NCBI GenBank assembly: GCA_022414725.1
Contig: CM039463.1
Location: 79,174,742-79,238,741, forward strand
Reading direction: 5' to 3'
Origin: Microglena sp. YARC
Taxonomy: Eukaryota > Chlorophyta > Chlorophyceae > Chlamydomonadales > Chlamydomonadaceae
DNA length: 64,000 bases
Below the pieces are notes generated by a model. That model made no database searches. It was not told where the DNA came from and saw only the letters and a list, made by a program, of their open reading frames with translations. The position numbers were made by a program, and so were the translations under genes. Positions 12,054-21,776 of this stretch are shown here, piece after piece. Position 1 is the stretch's first letter, and the number at the start of each line of letters is the position of its first letter.

Positions 12054-12082
12054 GGGGGGGGGGGGGGGGGGGGGGGGGGGGG
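12054..12082. repeat. Poly-G tract at edge of gap
   Basis: Twenty-nine G, followed by TCGGGG, directly next to the N run. A comparable C run (24,911-24,932) borders the satellite in the right arm, so the break may mark the inner end of the arm or a homopolymer that stopped assembly. Confidence 0.9.
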
Positions 12083-12088
12083 TCGGGG

Positions 12089-13088
12089 NNNNNNNNNNNN
12101 NNNNNNNNNNNNNNNNNNNNNNNNNNNNNNNNNNNNNNNNNNNNNNNNNNNNNNNNNNNNNNNNNNNNNNNNNNNNNNNNNNNNNNNNNNNNNNNNNNNN
12201 NNNNNNNNNNNNNNNNNNNNNNNNNNNNNNNNNNNNNNNNNNNNNNNNNNNNNNNNNNNNNNNNNNNNNNNNNNNNNNNNNNNNNNNNNNNNNNNNNNNN
12301 NNNNNNNNNNNNNNNNNNNNNNNNNNNNNNNNNNNNNNNNNNNNNNNNNNNNNNNNNNNNNNNNNNNNNNNNNNNNNNNNNNNNNNNNNNNNNNNNNNNN
12401 NNNNNNNNNNNNNNNNNNNNNNNNNNNNNNNNNNNNNNNNNNNNNNNNNNNNNNNNNNNNNNNNNNNNNNNNNNNNNNNNNNNNNNNNNNNNNNNNNNNN
12501 NNNNNNNNNNNNNNNNNNNNNNNNNNNNNNNNNNNNNNNNNNNNNNNNNNNNNNNNNNNNNNNNNNNNNNNNNNNNNNNNNNNNNNNNNNNNNNNNNNNN
12601 NNNNNNNNNNNNNNNNNNNNNNNNNNNNNNNNNNNNNNNNNNNNNNNNNNNNNNNNNNNNNNNNNNNNNNNNNNNNNNNNNNNNNNNNNNNNNNNNNNNN
12701 NNNNNNNNNNNNNNNNNNNNNNNNNNNNNNNNNNNNNNNNNNNNNNNNNNNNNNNNNNNNNNNNNNNNNNNNNNNNNNNNNNNNNNNNNNNNNNNNNNNN
12801 NNNNNNNNNNNNNNNNNNNNNNNNNNNNNNNNNNNNNNNNNNNNNNNNNNNNNNNNNNNNNNNNNNNNNNNNNNNNNNNNNNNNNNNNNNNNNNNNNNNN
12901 NNNNNNNNNNNNNNNNNNNNNNNNNNNNNNNNNNNNNNNNNNNNNNNNNNNNNNNNNNNNNNNNNNNNNNNNNNNNNNNNNNNNNNNNNNNNNNNNNNNN
13001 NNNNNNNNNNNNNNNNNNNNNNNNNNNNNNNNNNNNNNNNNNNNNNNNNNNNNNNNNNNNNNNNNNNNNNNNNNNNNNNNNNNNNNNN
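12089..13088. other. Assembly gap (1,000 N)
   Basis: Exactly 1,000 N, a conventional placeholder, so the true distance is unknown. It hides the left boundary of the viral block and whatever lies between it and the left arm. The long frames that appear to cross it are artefacts. Confidence 1.
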
Positions 13089-13099
13089 TATGGGTGAAT

Positions 13100-16000
13100 T
13101 TTGAGTCGACAGTCTGATTCCCAGAGATTTGCGCCAGAGTAGATATATATACCTACGGATAATGACCATTAGCAAGTAAAAGTCATCTACAAAAGCTAAT
13201 TCGATCCGATTTATTATTTTGCTACCTTGAAATGTTAATCGCAGTTGGAAACTAGACATTGATCATGGAATTCCTTAATTCTGGGAAATGATTCTTGGTC
13301 AATAAGCCGGTGTTAATGCTCGTTATATCTACTTACCCGTGCTTAGAACATTACACCCGGTTCGACTGCTAGTCCAATAGCTTGTAGGGATTTACAGGAA
13401 CGATTAGTTAATTGAATTAGAATTTCCATCGAATTTAAAGTGGTTTTCCCTGTCAATGCTGTCCAGGTGCCATTAAAAATTTGTAATAGTCCCATTGATT
13501 CGGAATCCTGTTGCATTAACATATCCCATTAACATCCCAATGGGTAAGCCGGATTCTGTTTACCCTAATCCTCTAACGAGCATCAGCATTAGCGGCAATA
13601 AGTGTACAATGGTGCTCCCATTTCTATGCCACCCAGCTGTGTTTTTGCAGAATACCCCCCATATTGTTATAGTCTTGCCGTAAATTTGATATCACCATCC
13701 GCTTCTGAATTGTCAATTATATCACCCCATGCATTTCAATAAACATCTCCAAGAGATCGTAAAATTACCCCATGTATTGACTACAGCTGGTTTGTTTGTC
13801 AAATCGTTATAATTCCCAAAAAACCAGAAATGTCGCAGCCAGTACCATACTGCTACACCGTTTTGTATCAAGATCTGATTTTGCATTTATAGTGCCATCA
13901 ACGTCTAATAGTATGATGGTGTTGTATTCGGGTACCTTGTATTCCGACGGATCCATTATCGGCCTTAGTCATTCGAGTCAAAGGTTCCCGATAGCTGGAG
14001 CTTGTTCTAGTTTAAAAAGCTAAATTTACCACCCTGATATTCTCCGAGCAACTCCTTTATGATTACAATTGCCCCGTCATCAGGTGTATCTGCCACGCCA
14101 AATGCCTGTTAATCCACATGAAAACGCCATTCCCATGTTTCCCTGTGATAGTTCCAAGATCGAACATCATCAAATTTATTATATTCATATATAGTCGCGA
14201 ACTATCCGATAAACGTTAGAAAAGACTGCAACCGCCACTCCATCGAGAAGATTTCAGAATTGGGCCGGTTCCTATTCCACAATGTAATGACTCCAGAATG
14301 ACCTAAATACAACCAAGTGCCTTGATGTACTTGGTGCAAGGGAGCAAAATTAAGATCCGCATAATCACCGAAAATAATAATTGGTTTATCGGTTAAGGAT
14401 AAAAAGAAAGGGTCGCTTATACGACTTGGAAAACAGGTCGGTCGGTGTTTGCAGAAACTATTATAATTCTCCATCGAAATAAAACGGCGTTTATTGGCGT
14501 TAAAAAACGTAATCTCCATTAAAAGCAGGATGTTGCCAATTTCCACACCATTTACCCTGAAAACCCATACGTATTGATATCGCCAATAACATCGAGTGCA
14601 TATCCTGGGTTCGCATACCAACTCCAATACAGGTGCCCCACTTTCGGTTGAGCCGCATTATCTGGTGTCACCCAGGACGGATCCTAATTTATACCAGATC
14701 CATTCCTGCGCCAAATTGAAGTTCTTTTTATCATTCTGACCTGACATAAGACTGATCCAGAATTATGTAACAGTTGTAATCCCCATACTGACATTTTTGA
14801 GTTCTGAATTAACGCCACTTTAAATTTTGATGGCAGAGATTGTTATGTTCCCGAATGTGTTTGTATTCGTTGAAGTGGCGTGAACCATTAACCAAAATTG
14901 ACATTAGACAGTTGAGTAGAACCAACGACATGCCAAAGCATACCCTGGTGGTTTGTTGTACCAATCCAAGATGACCGGTATCCAATAACCACTCATAAGC
15001 GGTTGTGAGTCTCTGAAACCTAGTTTCCAATTAAAGCCAGAGTTTTGTTTATTAGAAGCTCTTGTCAATGCACAAATGTCATGTCTTCCAGCGCTTTCAA
15101 TGACCATTGCGTAAATTCGATCTAATTGTACAATGTTATCAATCGTAATAAAACCGCATTTTAATAACTGGGTTTTTGTTTCGCCTGAACAGAGGATGTT
15201 TCCAACCACGTCCCAAGGGCCTGGGACGGATTCTGGGTACCTTCCCTAACGAGCATCTGCCGTTAGTGACTAAGCTGCGTATATGTGGGACCCAGTCCTA
15301 TGCACGAGTTGTGTTTTGCAAGTACTCCCCATCACTATTAAAGTCTGTTTGTAAAATTGATATCACCATCGCTTATATTGTCACCTTAGCACCAGTGCCT
15401 TAATGACTCTCCCAGAGATCGTAATATTCCCCATTATTGACTACAGCTGGTTTGTGAAGATTCGTTATATGACGCCTGAAAATAGTGTGGTTTTCCAGTC
15501 AAGGTACGCGTCATGCTCCATGCGAACAGCGCTGATAGGATTTCCTCCGACTCTAAGAGATCCGTACAATTCACGTCCCCAGAACATCCAATGCGTAAGC
15601 ACGGAATTCAGTAAGTTTATACCGTAATGAGCATCTGCCAGTTGAGTGACATAAGGTGCTATATGTAGGGACCCAGTCCCTCTATGCCACCAGCTGTGTT
15701 TTTGCAAATACCCCCCATCATATTAAAGTCGTTGTAAAAATTGAATCACCATCGCTTTATAATGTCAACCCTGCACCAGTGCTTTATGACATTCTCCATA
15801 GATCGTAATATTCCCCCATTTATTGGGGACTAACTGCTGGGTTTATTTGTCAGATCGTTATAATTGACCCCTGAAAATAGTTGTGGTTGCCAGTCAAGGA
15901 AGAGTTAATACCCTATCAAATAAGGCGGGTTTATCTGTAATATCAGCCAATGAGCCGTGGTGAATCCTTCAATTGCGGTAGGTTAATTGACAGCACTAAC

Positions 16001-16250
16001 AATTTTATTACTGATGGAAACAGACTGGTACTTGGCATTAAACTGCTGCATTTGATGAAATTCAGTCTTTTGGATACATGTAGTTAGATACAACACCTAA
16101 TTGCGAACTGAATACAATACCAAAAACTTGTGTTTGAAACACAACCTGAGGGGGAAAAGACAACCTAGTGCCTATCCTGATTAGCAGTTGCCCCTAGGTT
16201 TTGGCAAATGACGCAAACATCATTAGCTCCGTTTCTCATACTTATTTGCC
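13100..16250 (-). pseudogene. Fibre/tail-fibre-like virion gene, frame-broken, with tandem modules
   Basis: The minus strand, read in shifting frames, contains the repeated words of viral fibre proteins: NYNDLTNKP at 15,839-15,865 and again at 13,788-13,814, SLADITDKPALF near 15,912-15,955, PGYALDVIGDINTYG near 14,563-14,620 followed one frame away by VFRVNGVEIG, and GYVNATGFRINGT near 13,490-13,530. An imperfect module of about 380 bp recurs near 13,740, 15,410 and 15,790. NYNDLTNKP-type and PGYALDVxGDIN-type motifs are known from phage and algal-virus fibres that often end in an intramolecular chaperone domain; I do not see that domain, and the 3' end may be in the gap. The role would be host attachment. 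Numerous frame breaks mean either a pseudogene or poor consensus. It is convergent to the unknown left end and divergent from the capsid genes. Confidence 0.65.
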
Positions 16251-16260
16251 TGAACCCTGG

Positions 16261-16563
16261 TTATTTGTGTGGCTGTCCAAATATATATTTGACTGCGAAT
16301 ACATTAAGTTCATGGAACATATAATTTATAACAATGAGAACAAGGAAAGTTGTTAAAAAATTAACAGTTAAGAACAAATCCAAAATCACATCAAGCTTAT
16401 TCTGCAAGAGTAAGAATATTTCATCAACCGACGCGTACCATCTATAAACATTAAAATTATCAGCCGACAGGACACAGCTAGAATGCATAAGGGTATAATC
16501 AATTTGAAGTTGCCATAAATCCGCACAAACCCCACGATAATGGTCGTCAGATGTGACCAACAT
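16261..16563 (-). CDS. Small hypothetical protein with membrane segment
   Basis: A 100-codon minus-strand frame upstream of the fibre region. Its C-terminal third contains LDLFLTVNFLTTFLVLIVIN, a good hydrophobic helix. I recognise no family. It could be the N-terminal part of the fibre gene in a shifted frame or a separate small membrane protein. An alternative overlapping frame at 16,386-16,580 is also open, so the choice is uncertain. Confidence 0.3.
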   Translation of the reverse strand: MLVTSDDHYRGVCADLWQLQIDYTLMHSSCVLSADNFNVYRWYASVDEIFLLLQNKLDVILDLFLTVNFLTTFLVLIVINYMFHELNVFAVKYIFGQPHK

Positions 16564-16599
16564 TCAGCTGTGGAAACCACTGGTTCAAATCTGTTCAGA

Positions 16600-17069
16600 C
16601 AAACAGCAAAAAAAACAACAACCCCAAACAGGATACATCAAGTGGCGTCAAGTGGTTTAATCAGCCGTAAGAGAAGGAAATCTTTTCCCCAATTAAAACC
16701 GTTCTAGAGAGACATGGATTCTCCCTTTTTGCCGTTCAACTACGCCAAATGTGTCGGAATCAGAAATCCCGCGGGAAGTGTCAGGCTTCCAGGACAAGTT
16801 CCTAGAAAAAAACATGGATGATCTCAACAAAAAATAAAAATGTTTGATTCCAAACATGAAAAAGTTGGAACTTCTGCCACAATCAAAAACTAGATATAAT
16901 AGCTATTTGCTACGAAAGAATGGCAAGGGAGAAACAATGATCCCAAGCATTGGCAAAATCCTTTTGAATCGACCAGCAGTCCTCTCATCATTACAAACAA
17001 ATTTACACTTATCTGAAGGGTAAAATAAAAAAACATTTTTATTATTTTTCAAAAACAATACTTATAACA
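16600..17069 (+). promoter_or_regulatory. Intergenic region upstream of capsid genes, likely promoter
   Basis: An AT-rich stretch with no supported gene apart from a short frame near 16,712 (MDSPFLPFNYAKC). The last 60 bases before the capsid start are strongly AT-rich (AAAAAACATTTTTATTATTT) and end CTTATAACA-ATG. The divergent arrangement with the minus-strand fibre gene makes a shared promoter region plausible. No specific promoter motif is claimed. Confidence 0.35.
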
Positions 17070-18258
17070 ATGTTCGGCTTATCCAAAAATCTGCAGTATC
17101 TGGTGAAAAAAATACAGAATTATTCGCGGGCGACTAAGCGATTAAGTACGCTCAATTCCACGACTGCAACGAATTCCCGCGTGATAACCGTAGATCTTCC
17201 TTCAAACTGCTTGGTAGATAGTGATACGTTGATTATGCACTTCAATGGGAAAACTGATGTTGGTGGATTTGCAAGAAACATAGAGTCGATAATTTCCCAA
17301 GTGGATTTAGAGGTGAATGGAATGGTTGTTTCGGGTTGCTCAAATTACAATCAACTATTTAATATCATTGCTGATAAGAGTTTTGGAGAAGATGCGCACA
17401 ATCGGAGAAAGATCGTACAAGGAGGAGGGGACGCATCAGCTGGCCCATCTGCTGAAGCACCATATTCCATATCTAACTGGTTGAGTCTTAACAGCTTTCA
17501 ACCGTCTATCCTTGATACTACACTATTAGGACAGGTCCGACTACGAATTCAACTTTGACGGAGCAAAATTGTTTAGTCGGGAGGAGGAACCTTCAACACT
17601 ATCAGATATTTTATTCAGTGTCGATGACAATCTCCATTGAACGACGGGATTTTTTGACTCCTGCATAACGCAATTCTTATCGAGTGTGGAGGCGGTATAC
17701 GAGCTAACTTTCCGAAATTATTTCAGTTTTAGCAGCGCGGCAACTTCCTATAGTCAATCAACTAAATTTAGTGTATCTTCTCAATCCGTCAATAGGGCGT
17801 GGGGGACTTTTGTGGCACAGAGTTTAGCCATCAGGTGGGCTTGATGGAGTTACAAAATCAAGTAACACCTTCACAAGAAAAGCGACTGGAATGGGAAGCG
17901 CGCAATTTAATTTAAATGGCGTATACACGCCTGATTTCCGTGCGAATCCGGGTCAGTGTTTTGCCCTAACGCAGTCATCATATAATCAATTACAATCGGC
18001 AGATGGAGGTTCCCACCCGTATTTGGATAATTATACTAAATGGAGAGACAACTTTTTTTGCCTAAGTTGCAAGTTTTGCCACAACGATGATTCGTTCCTA
18101 TCTGGCGTGTACACCAGGGGCAATTCAAGCATAGGGTCATTTGACACTCGGAGCATAGGTGGTGCGGCTGGTCAGAATCGCTGACAGCCTTGTCTTTCAT
18201 CGAATGTGGTTCCATGTTAAGGATAGGAGCTGGAAGACAATTGGAATTAGTACTCTAA
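17070..18258 (+). pseudogene. Polinton-like virus major capsid protein (double jelly-roll type), frameshifted
   Basis: The N-terminal 162 codons are open and carry the PLV major-capsid pattern: LPSNCLVDSDTLIMHFNG, then NIESIISQVDLEVNG and YNQLFNIIADKSFGED with NRRKIVQ. Downstream, other frames continue the same protein: RNYFSFSSAATSYSQSTKF and SVNRAWGTFV near 17,710-17,810, NLNGVYTPDFRANPG near 17,915, YLDNYTKWRDNFFCLS near 18,020, and a last segment with ECGSMLRIGAGRQLELVL ending at a TAA at 18,256-18,258. The family forms the icosahedral shell. Total length of about 396 codons is short for a double jelly-roll, so part may be missing. At least three frame changes are needed; they may be mutations or consensus errors. 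Confidence 0.8.
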
Positions 18259-18313
18259 ACTGTTTGGTTAGCTTTGCTAACAAAATATAAAACATATCTA
18301 ACAATAATATAAA

Positions 18314-19423
18314 ATGAACCCTGTACCAAAACACATTACAAAGGTGTTTTGTTTTGAGGCAATCGGTGATACTATTTTTTCCCCCAAAAGTCAATGCGTA
18401 TTCGAGATAAATGAAGGGATTTGGGATTTGAACAGCGCGAAGATAATGTTTACAATGAATTCATTAGGAGTCGCTCCACGTGGGATCGGATGTATGATCA
18501 GCACTCTTTCAGTATATTTTGATGATGTATTAATTCAAACAATAAATGAGTATAATCATTTGGCTAGGATGGATGGACGTACATACTCGCTCACACAAGC
18601 CTCGACTAATATCTTTGGAGAATAATCAAGCAGTCGACATTGTTGCAGAGATAGATCGGATACGTTCGTGGATTGATAAATTCATGGTTTCCTAGGAACT
18701 AAGGACTGTATTTGTTTAAAGGCAAAATCAGAATCGTTATTGAGTGGGCAGATTCTGTGGTGCTGTTAAGACAAAATGTATCTGTTGGATATGAAATTGT
18801 AAAACCAACGCTCATTATCAAAAGTGAAATAAAAGACAACGTATCCGATAGAATTGAATTCGATAATTTCACCAGTCAATTTCAACTCAATGAATCCGAA
18901 AATCAAACAACAAATATATTTGTTGGATCACGTGACATTGAATATGTATTGGCTACTTTTTTACAGTACGATTATTATAAAAAGGTGTCCACACAAGACT
19001 GGAACGGTACAAGCTACTTTTTTAGTCATGGATTAAAAGAGATTCATCTTAAAAGTAATCCAGTTTATGTAGGTTTTAGTATTAACAATATACCTCTCGC
19101 AAATCATCCTATTCCTTATGATAAAGCAATAGAATACATGGATTTCATATTCGATAACGACAATCGTGCGATTGAACACCTCATGACGCACACAGTGGAC
19201 GGGACATTATTGTTGAGATTTCCCCCCAACGATCACATCTTACCAATGGGCATGCGGGCTCCCTATTGATATAGAGAATGAAGGAGATATCAATTATGAT
19301 ATTTCATTTTATTCAAACGGAAACAATAATATAAAAAATTACTCACTTTTATTCGTGAAATACAACAGTCTTCTAGAATTAGATAATGACGAAACGGGTT
19401 CAAAATATATTTACACGAAGTAA
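18314..19423 (+). pseudogene. Second capsid-like protein of the PLV, frameshifted
   Basis: Three blocks in different frames read as one protein of about 370 codons: 18,314-18,625 (with WDLNSAKIMFTMNSLG and YFDDVLIQTINEYNHLARMDG), 18,712-19,269 (with GKIRIVIEWADSVVL, VGYEIVKPTLII, FLQYDYYKKVSTQDWNG, SHGLKEIHL) and a C-terminal block ending at TAA 19,421-19,423 (DINYDISFYSNGNN, SLLFVKYNSLLELD). The layout of beta-rich segments resembles the first capsid gene and other jelly-roll virion proteins. I infer a major-capsid paralogue or a second shell component, but this rests on pattern, not strong signature residues. It starts with ATG after an AT-rich gap of 55 bases, probably its own promoter or a read-through unit. 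Confidence 0.55.
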
Positions 19424-19431
19424 TATATAAC

Positions 19432-19635
19432 ATGAACAAATATATGTTACCTCTCTGCATCGAGTCCTGGCCTAAAAAAACACAGTACAATCAACCAGCA
19501 ACAAACTTTATTGGCAGACGAACAATACGCACACCCTTACATGAATCAGACCTACTATGGGGAAGACCGATCCCAAGGAAGCCTCTTGCCGTTAAAATTC
19601 TTATAACATTGCCTGTGTCTCTCAAATTCCAATAA
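19432..19635 (+). CDS. Small hypothetical viral protein
   Basis: A 67-codon ATG frame just after the second capsid gene. No domain is recognised. A second frame over the same bases (NQQQTLLADEQYAHPYMNQ) also looks protein-like, so this could be another frameshifted gene rather than the frame given. It lies in the same direction as the capsid and ATPase genes. Confidence 0.3.
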   Translation: MNKYMLPLCIESWPKKTQYNQPATNFIGRRTIRTPLHESDLLWGRPIPRKPLAVKILITLPVSLKFQ

Positions 19636-19699
19636 ATTATTTGTAAAACCTATTTAATTTTTCTAATTAATTCTAATCTTTTCTAATGTAAAATCACAT

Positions 19700-20209
19700 A
19701 TGGAGAATATAGAAGAAGATAACAACATATTAGAAGACATTTCAGTAATACCAGTCAAAGCTAAACGGGTTATGTCCGAGAAACAGAAAGCATCATTGGC
19801 TATCGCCAGAGAAAAAGCTTGGGCGAAGAGACGGGAATTAGGAGAGATTACACGACAGGAGAAAGAACTGAAGATTCAAGAGAAACAAGTCAAAAAACAG
19901 GAAAAAACGGCAGAAATGACACGTCGCAAAAACACTGTCTTTAAAAAGCTGAAGAAGGATGTGGTTGTTGCTATAGACAGTTCAGACGAAGATCAACAGA
20001 TTGTAACAAATTCTCAATCAGACGAAGAAGAAGAAGAACAGATATCAAAATACATTGAAAAACGTCTGAAGGTCACCAAAGCTAGGCCAACAATATCTCA
20101 AACACTTACTCAAGAAGATACAGTACAACTCCTTAGGGAAAAAATATTAAACGAGGGCAAACGAGTCGCTTACCAATCACTCTTTCCTGGTCACACATGT
20201 CCGTTTTGA
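19700..20209 (+). CDS. Charged coiled-coil virion/DNA-associated protein
   Basis: Intact 169-codon frame from ATG at 19,700. Residues about 25-75 are very rich in lysine, glutamate and arginine with heptad-like spacing (MSEKQKASLAIAREKAWAKR, then EKELKIQEKQVKKQEK), predicting a long helix or coiled coil. An acidic patch follows (SDEEEEEQ near residue 113). Comparable lysine-rich proteins beginning with an EKQ-LA-AREKA motif are common beside the capsid and ATPase genes of PLVs and Polintons; their function is not established. A role as nucleic-acid-binding or scaffold protein is inference. It is preceded by a very AT-rich 60 bases that could be a promoter. Confidence 0.6.
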   Translation: MENIEEDNNILEDISVIPVKAKRVMSEKQKASLAIAREKAWAKRRELGEITRQEKELKIQEKQVKKQEKTAEMTRRKNTVFKKLKKDVVVAIDSSDEDQQIVTNSQSDEEEEEQISKYIEKRLKVTKARPTISQTLTQEDTVQLLREKILNEGKRVAYQSLFPGHTCPF

Positions 20210-20234
20210 TTAATATTCTACAATGTAATTAGTG

Positions 20235-21094
20235 ATGAATATTGTTGAGAACGCAGTAGCAAATTTCAGTCATAAACCACTCTAATACAAAGCAAACAAG
20301 TATCCACAGTCCCTCAATTCAGCTCTGCCACGTAATTATTTTGTGTCACTCCTAGTCGGCTCCAGAGGAAGTGGGAAGACGTACAGTCTCTGCAAATTAT
20401 TGAAACAATACGAGATTTATGGATTTAATGACAAACAAGATATGAGAGTTATAGTAATTTCCCCGACACATGATGCCAATCCTGTATTTAATTGCTTGAA
20501 AATTGATCCAAATGATATCATTTCAGAATATTCAGACTCCAAACTTTAGAAGTGATTGAAAACATCAAACTAGAAAAGGAAAATACAGAAGAATGCAGAA
20601 GGCAGATGATTGTTTATTCCAAGTTTATGAAAGGCAACATAGACGGACTGTCGTTTGAAGAAATCGATTTCCTTGAGAGAACTGGATACCAACGACCTAC
20701 ATGCAAGTACCCAAACGGTTGTGTGGTATATCTCATATTGGACGACCTTGTTGGCAGTAGTGCGTTTAAATCTGTTGGTAAATCAGCCTTGACTAATTTG
20801 GTTCTCAAGAACAGACATTTGGGTATAAACATAATGATTTGCACCCAGAATTTGAAAGCAATCCCTAAGTCTATCCGAACCAATACAAGTCTTTTTGTGT
20901 TATTCAAATTTGCCAGCACTAAGATATTGGAAGATTTGTATGAAGAAGTAAGTAGTTCTATTACTATACAGAAGTTCGAATCACTCTATCTGCACGCAAC
21001 GGAAAACGAACATGATGCACTTGCAATGGATTTTAGACAAGACAAAAGCCAAAGGTTCAAAAAGAATTTTGACATCATTCTCAGCTTACAGTAA
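20235..21094 (+). pseudogene. A32/FtsK-HerA-type genome-packaging ATPase, one stop and one frameshift
   Basis: Walker A is GSRGSGKT near 20,361-20,384, Walker B is VVYLILDDLVGS near 20,720-20,757, and the sensor region reads GINIMICTQNLKAIPKSIRT near 20,824-20,883, all typical of the packaging ATPases of PLVs, Polintons, virophages and NCLDVs. It would pump viral DNA into capsids. From ATG at 20,235 the frame meets TAA at 20,283-20,285 and then continues in the same frame (NYFVSLLVG) into Walker A. Near 20,540-20,552 the frame shifts, and the rest is open to 21,094. Length of about 285 codons fits the family. One stop plus one shift may be errors. The centre of the giant palindrome, near 20,270, falls in this gene. 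Confidence 0.85.
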
Positions 21095-21122
21095 AATTAT
21101 TTTTCTGAATTATTGTTAAACA

Positions 21123-21374
21123 ATGGCGGCTATCACAAATGAATATAGACAGACCAATGATTATAAGTATCTTAAATCAGCAGTATTGGATTTGTCACCC
21201 GGACTGCCGGAATACTTAGTGGATTCGTGCATTTCCCTACATATTGCTAAACCACTCATGTATAGGGACAAAAAGCTTCTACGGAAAGATATGAATAAGC
21301 AGAAAAAACCGGTTTCAAACGAGGTATTGGAAGGTTTGGTCACTGTAGAAAATGAAAAATATACAGTAATATAA
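21123..21374 (+). CDS. Small hypothetical viral protein
   Basis: Intact 83-codon frame from ATG. It contains LPEYLVDSCISLHIAKPLMY and a basic stretch (RDKKLLRKDMNKQKK). It starts 28 bases after the ATPase stop, and its own stop directly abuts the next ATG (TAA-ATG at 21,372-21,377), indicating a compact viral transcription unit. I recognise no family. Its place between ATPase and minor capsid genes suggests an assembly role, which is inference. Confidence 0.6.
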   Translation: MAAITNEYRQTNDYKYLKSAVLDLSPGLPEYLVDSCISLHIAKPLMYRDKKLLRKDMNKQKKPVSNEVLEGLVTVENEKYTVI

Positions 21375-21776
21375 ATGGCTTGGCAGAGAGTAACGTTATT
21401 TAGCTCATACAATACATCAACACAGAACTACCAATTAAAACTAAATTGTGACCTGCCATACAATGAAAAGGGGTACCAGCTGGCTGTCGAATCATTTACC
21501 ACAGCGAGTAAACCAGGGCCGTTCTGCATGAGTGCAAATGGGATCTTCGCACAAACCTCTTTTGATAATTCAGTGAATGGAGAGAGAACCAACTTGCTTT
21601 TAGGGGGAGAAACGCACAGTATCGTTAAGACAATTTCGAGCAATACGCTAGGTCACAAGCTAATCCCGTCTCTGAAAAATCAACAATTAAATATAACAGT
21701 CTATGACGCCAATGGAAATCTGTATGTAGGATTCCCAAACTTCATACTATCAGTTATTATCTATGAAATTATATAA
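21375..21776 (+). CDS. Minor capsid/penton-like jelly-roll protein, candidate
   Basis: Intact 133-codon frame. Beta-rich sequence with no long helix: an N-terminal strand pair (NYQLKLNCDLPYNEKGYQLA), a central loop with SANGIFAQTSFDN, and a C-terminal LKNQQLNITVYDANGNLY followed by FILSVIIYEI. This strand pattern resembles single jelly-roll minor capsid proteins that sit next to the YxSSQ-RTSGTPDNF protein in PLVs and related elements. It overlaps the next gene by one base (TAATG at 21,774-21,778). The exact vertex or cement role is not established from the sequence. Confidence 0.5.
   Translation: MAWQRVTLFSSYNTSTQNYQLKLNCDLPYNEKGYQLAVESFTTASKPGPFCMSANGIFAQTSFDNSVNGERTNLLLGGETHSIVKTISSNTLGHKLIPSLKNQQLNITVYDANGNLYVGFPNFILSVIIYEII

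Larger units (their letters stand above)
1..12060 (+). repeat. Left arm of giant inverted repeat
   Basis: The arm reads as the reverse complement of about 24,958-40,543. Position 1 pairs with about 40,543, 2,171 with 38,379, 4,105 with 36,423, and 8,635 with 31,937. The sum of paired positions stays near 40,540, so unique parts are almost collinear. The arm runs off the left edge of the window. Copies differ by scattered substitutions and small indels, by homopolymer length (47 G at 4,817 against 23 C at 35,687) and by satellite copy number. It is therefore not an exact mirror, which argues for a real duplication, although a chimeric read cannot be excluded. Confidence 0.9.

Noticed and set aside
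11912..13259. Two 400-codon open frames across 12,089-13,088
   Set aside because: They consist almost entirely of unknown residues from the N gap.
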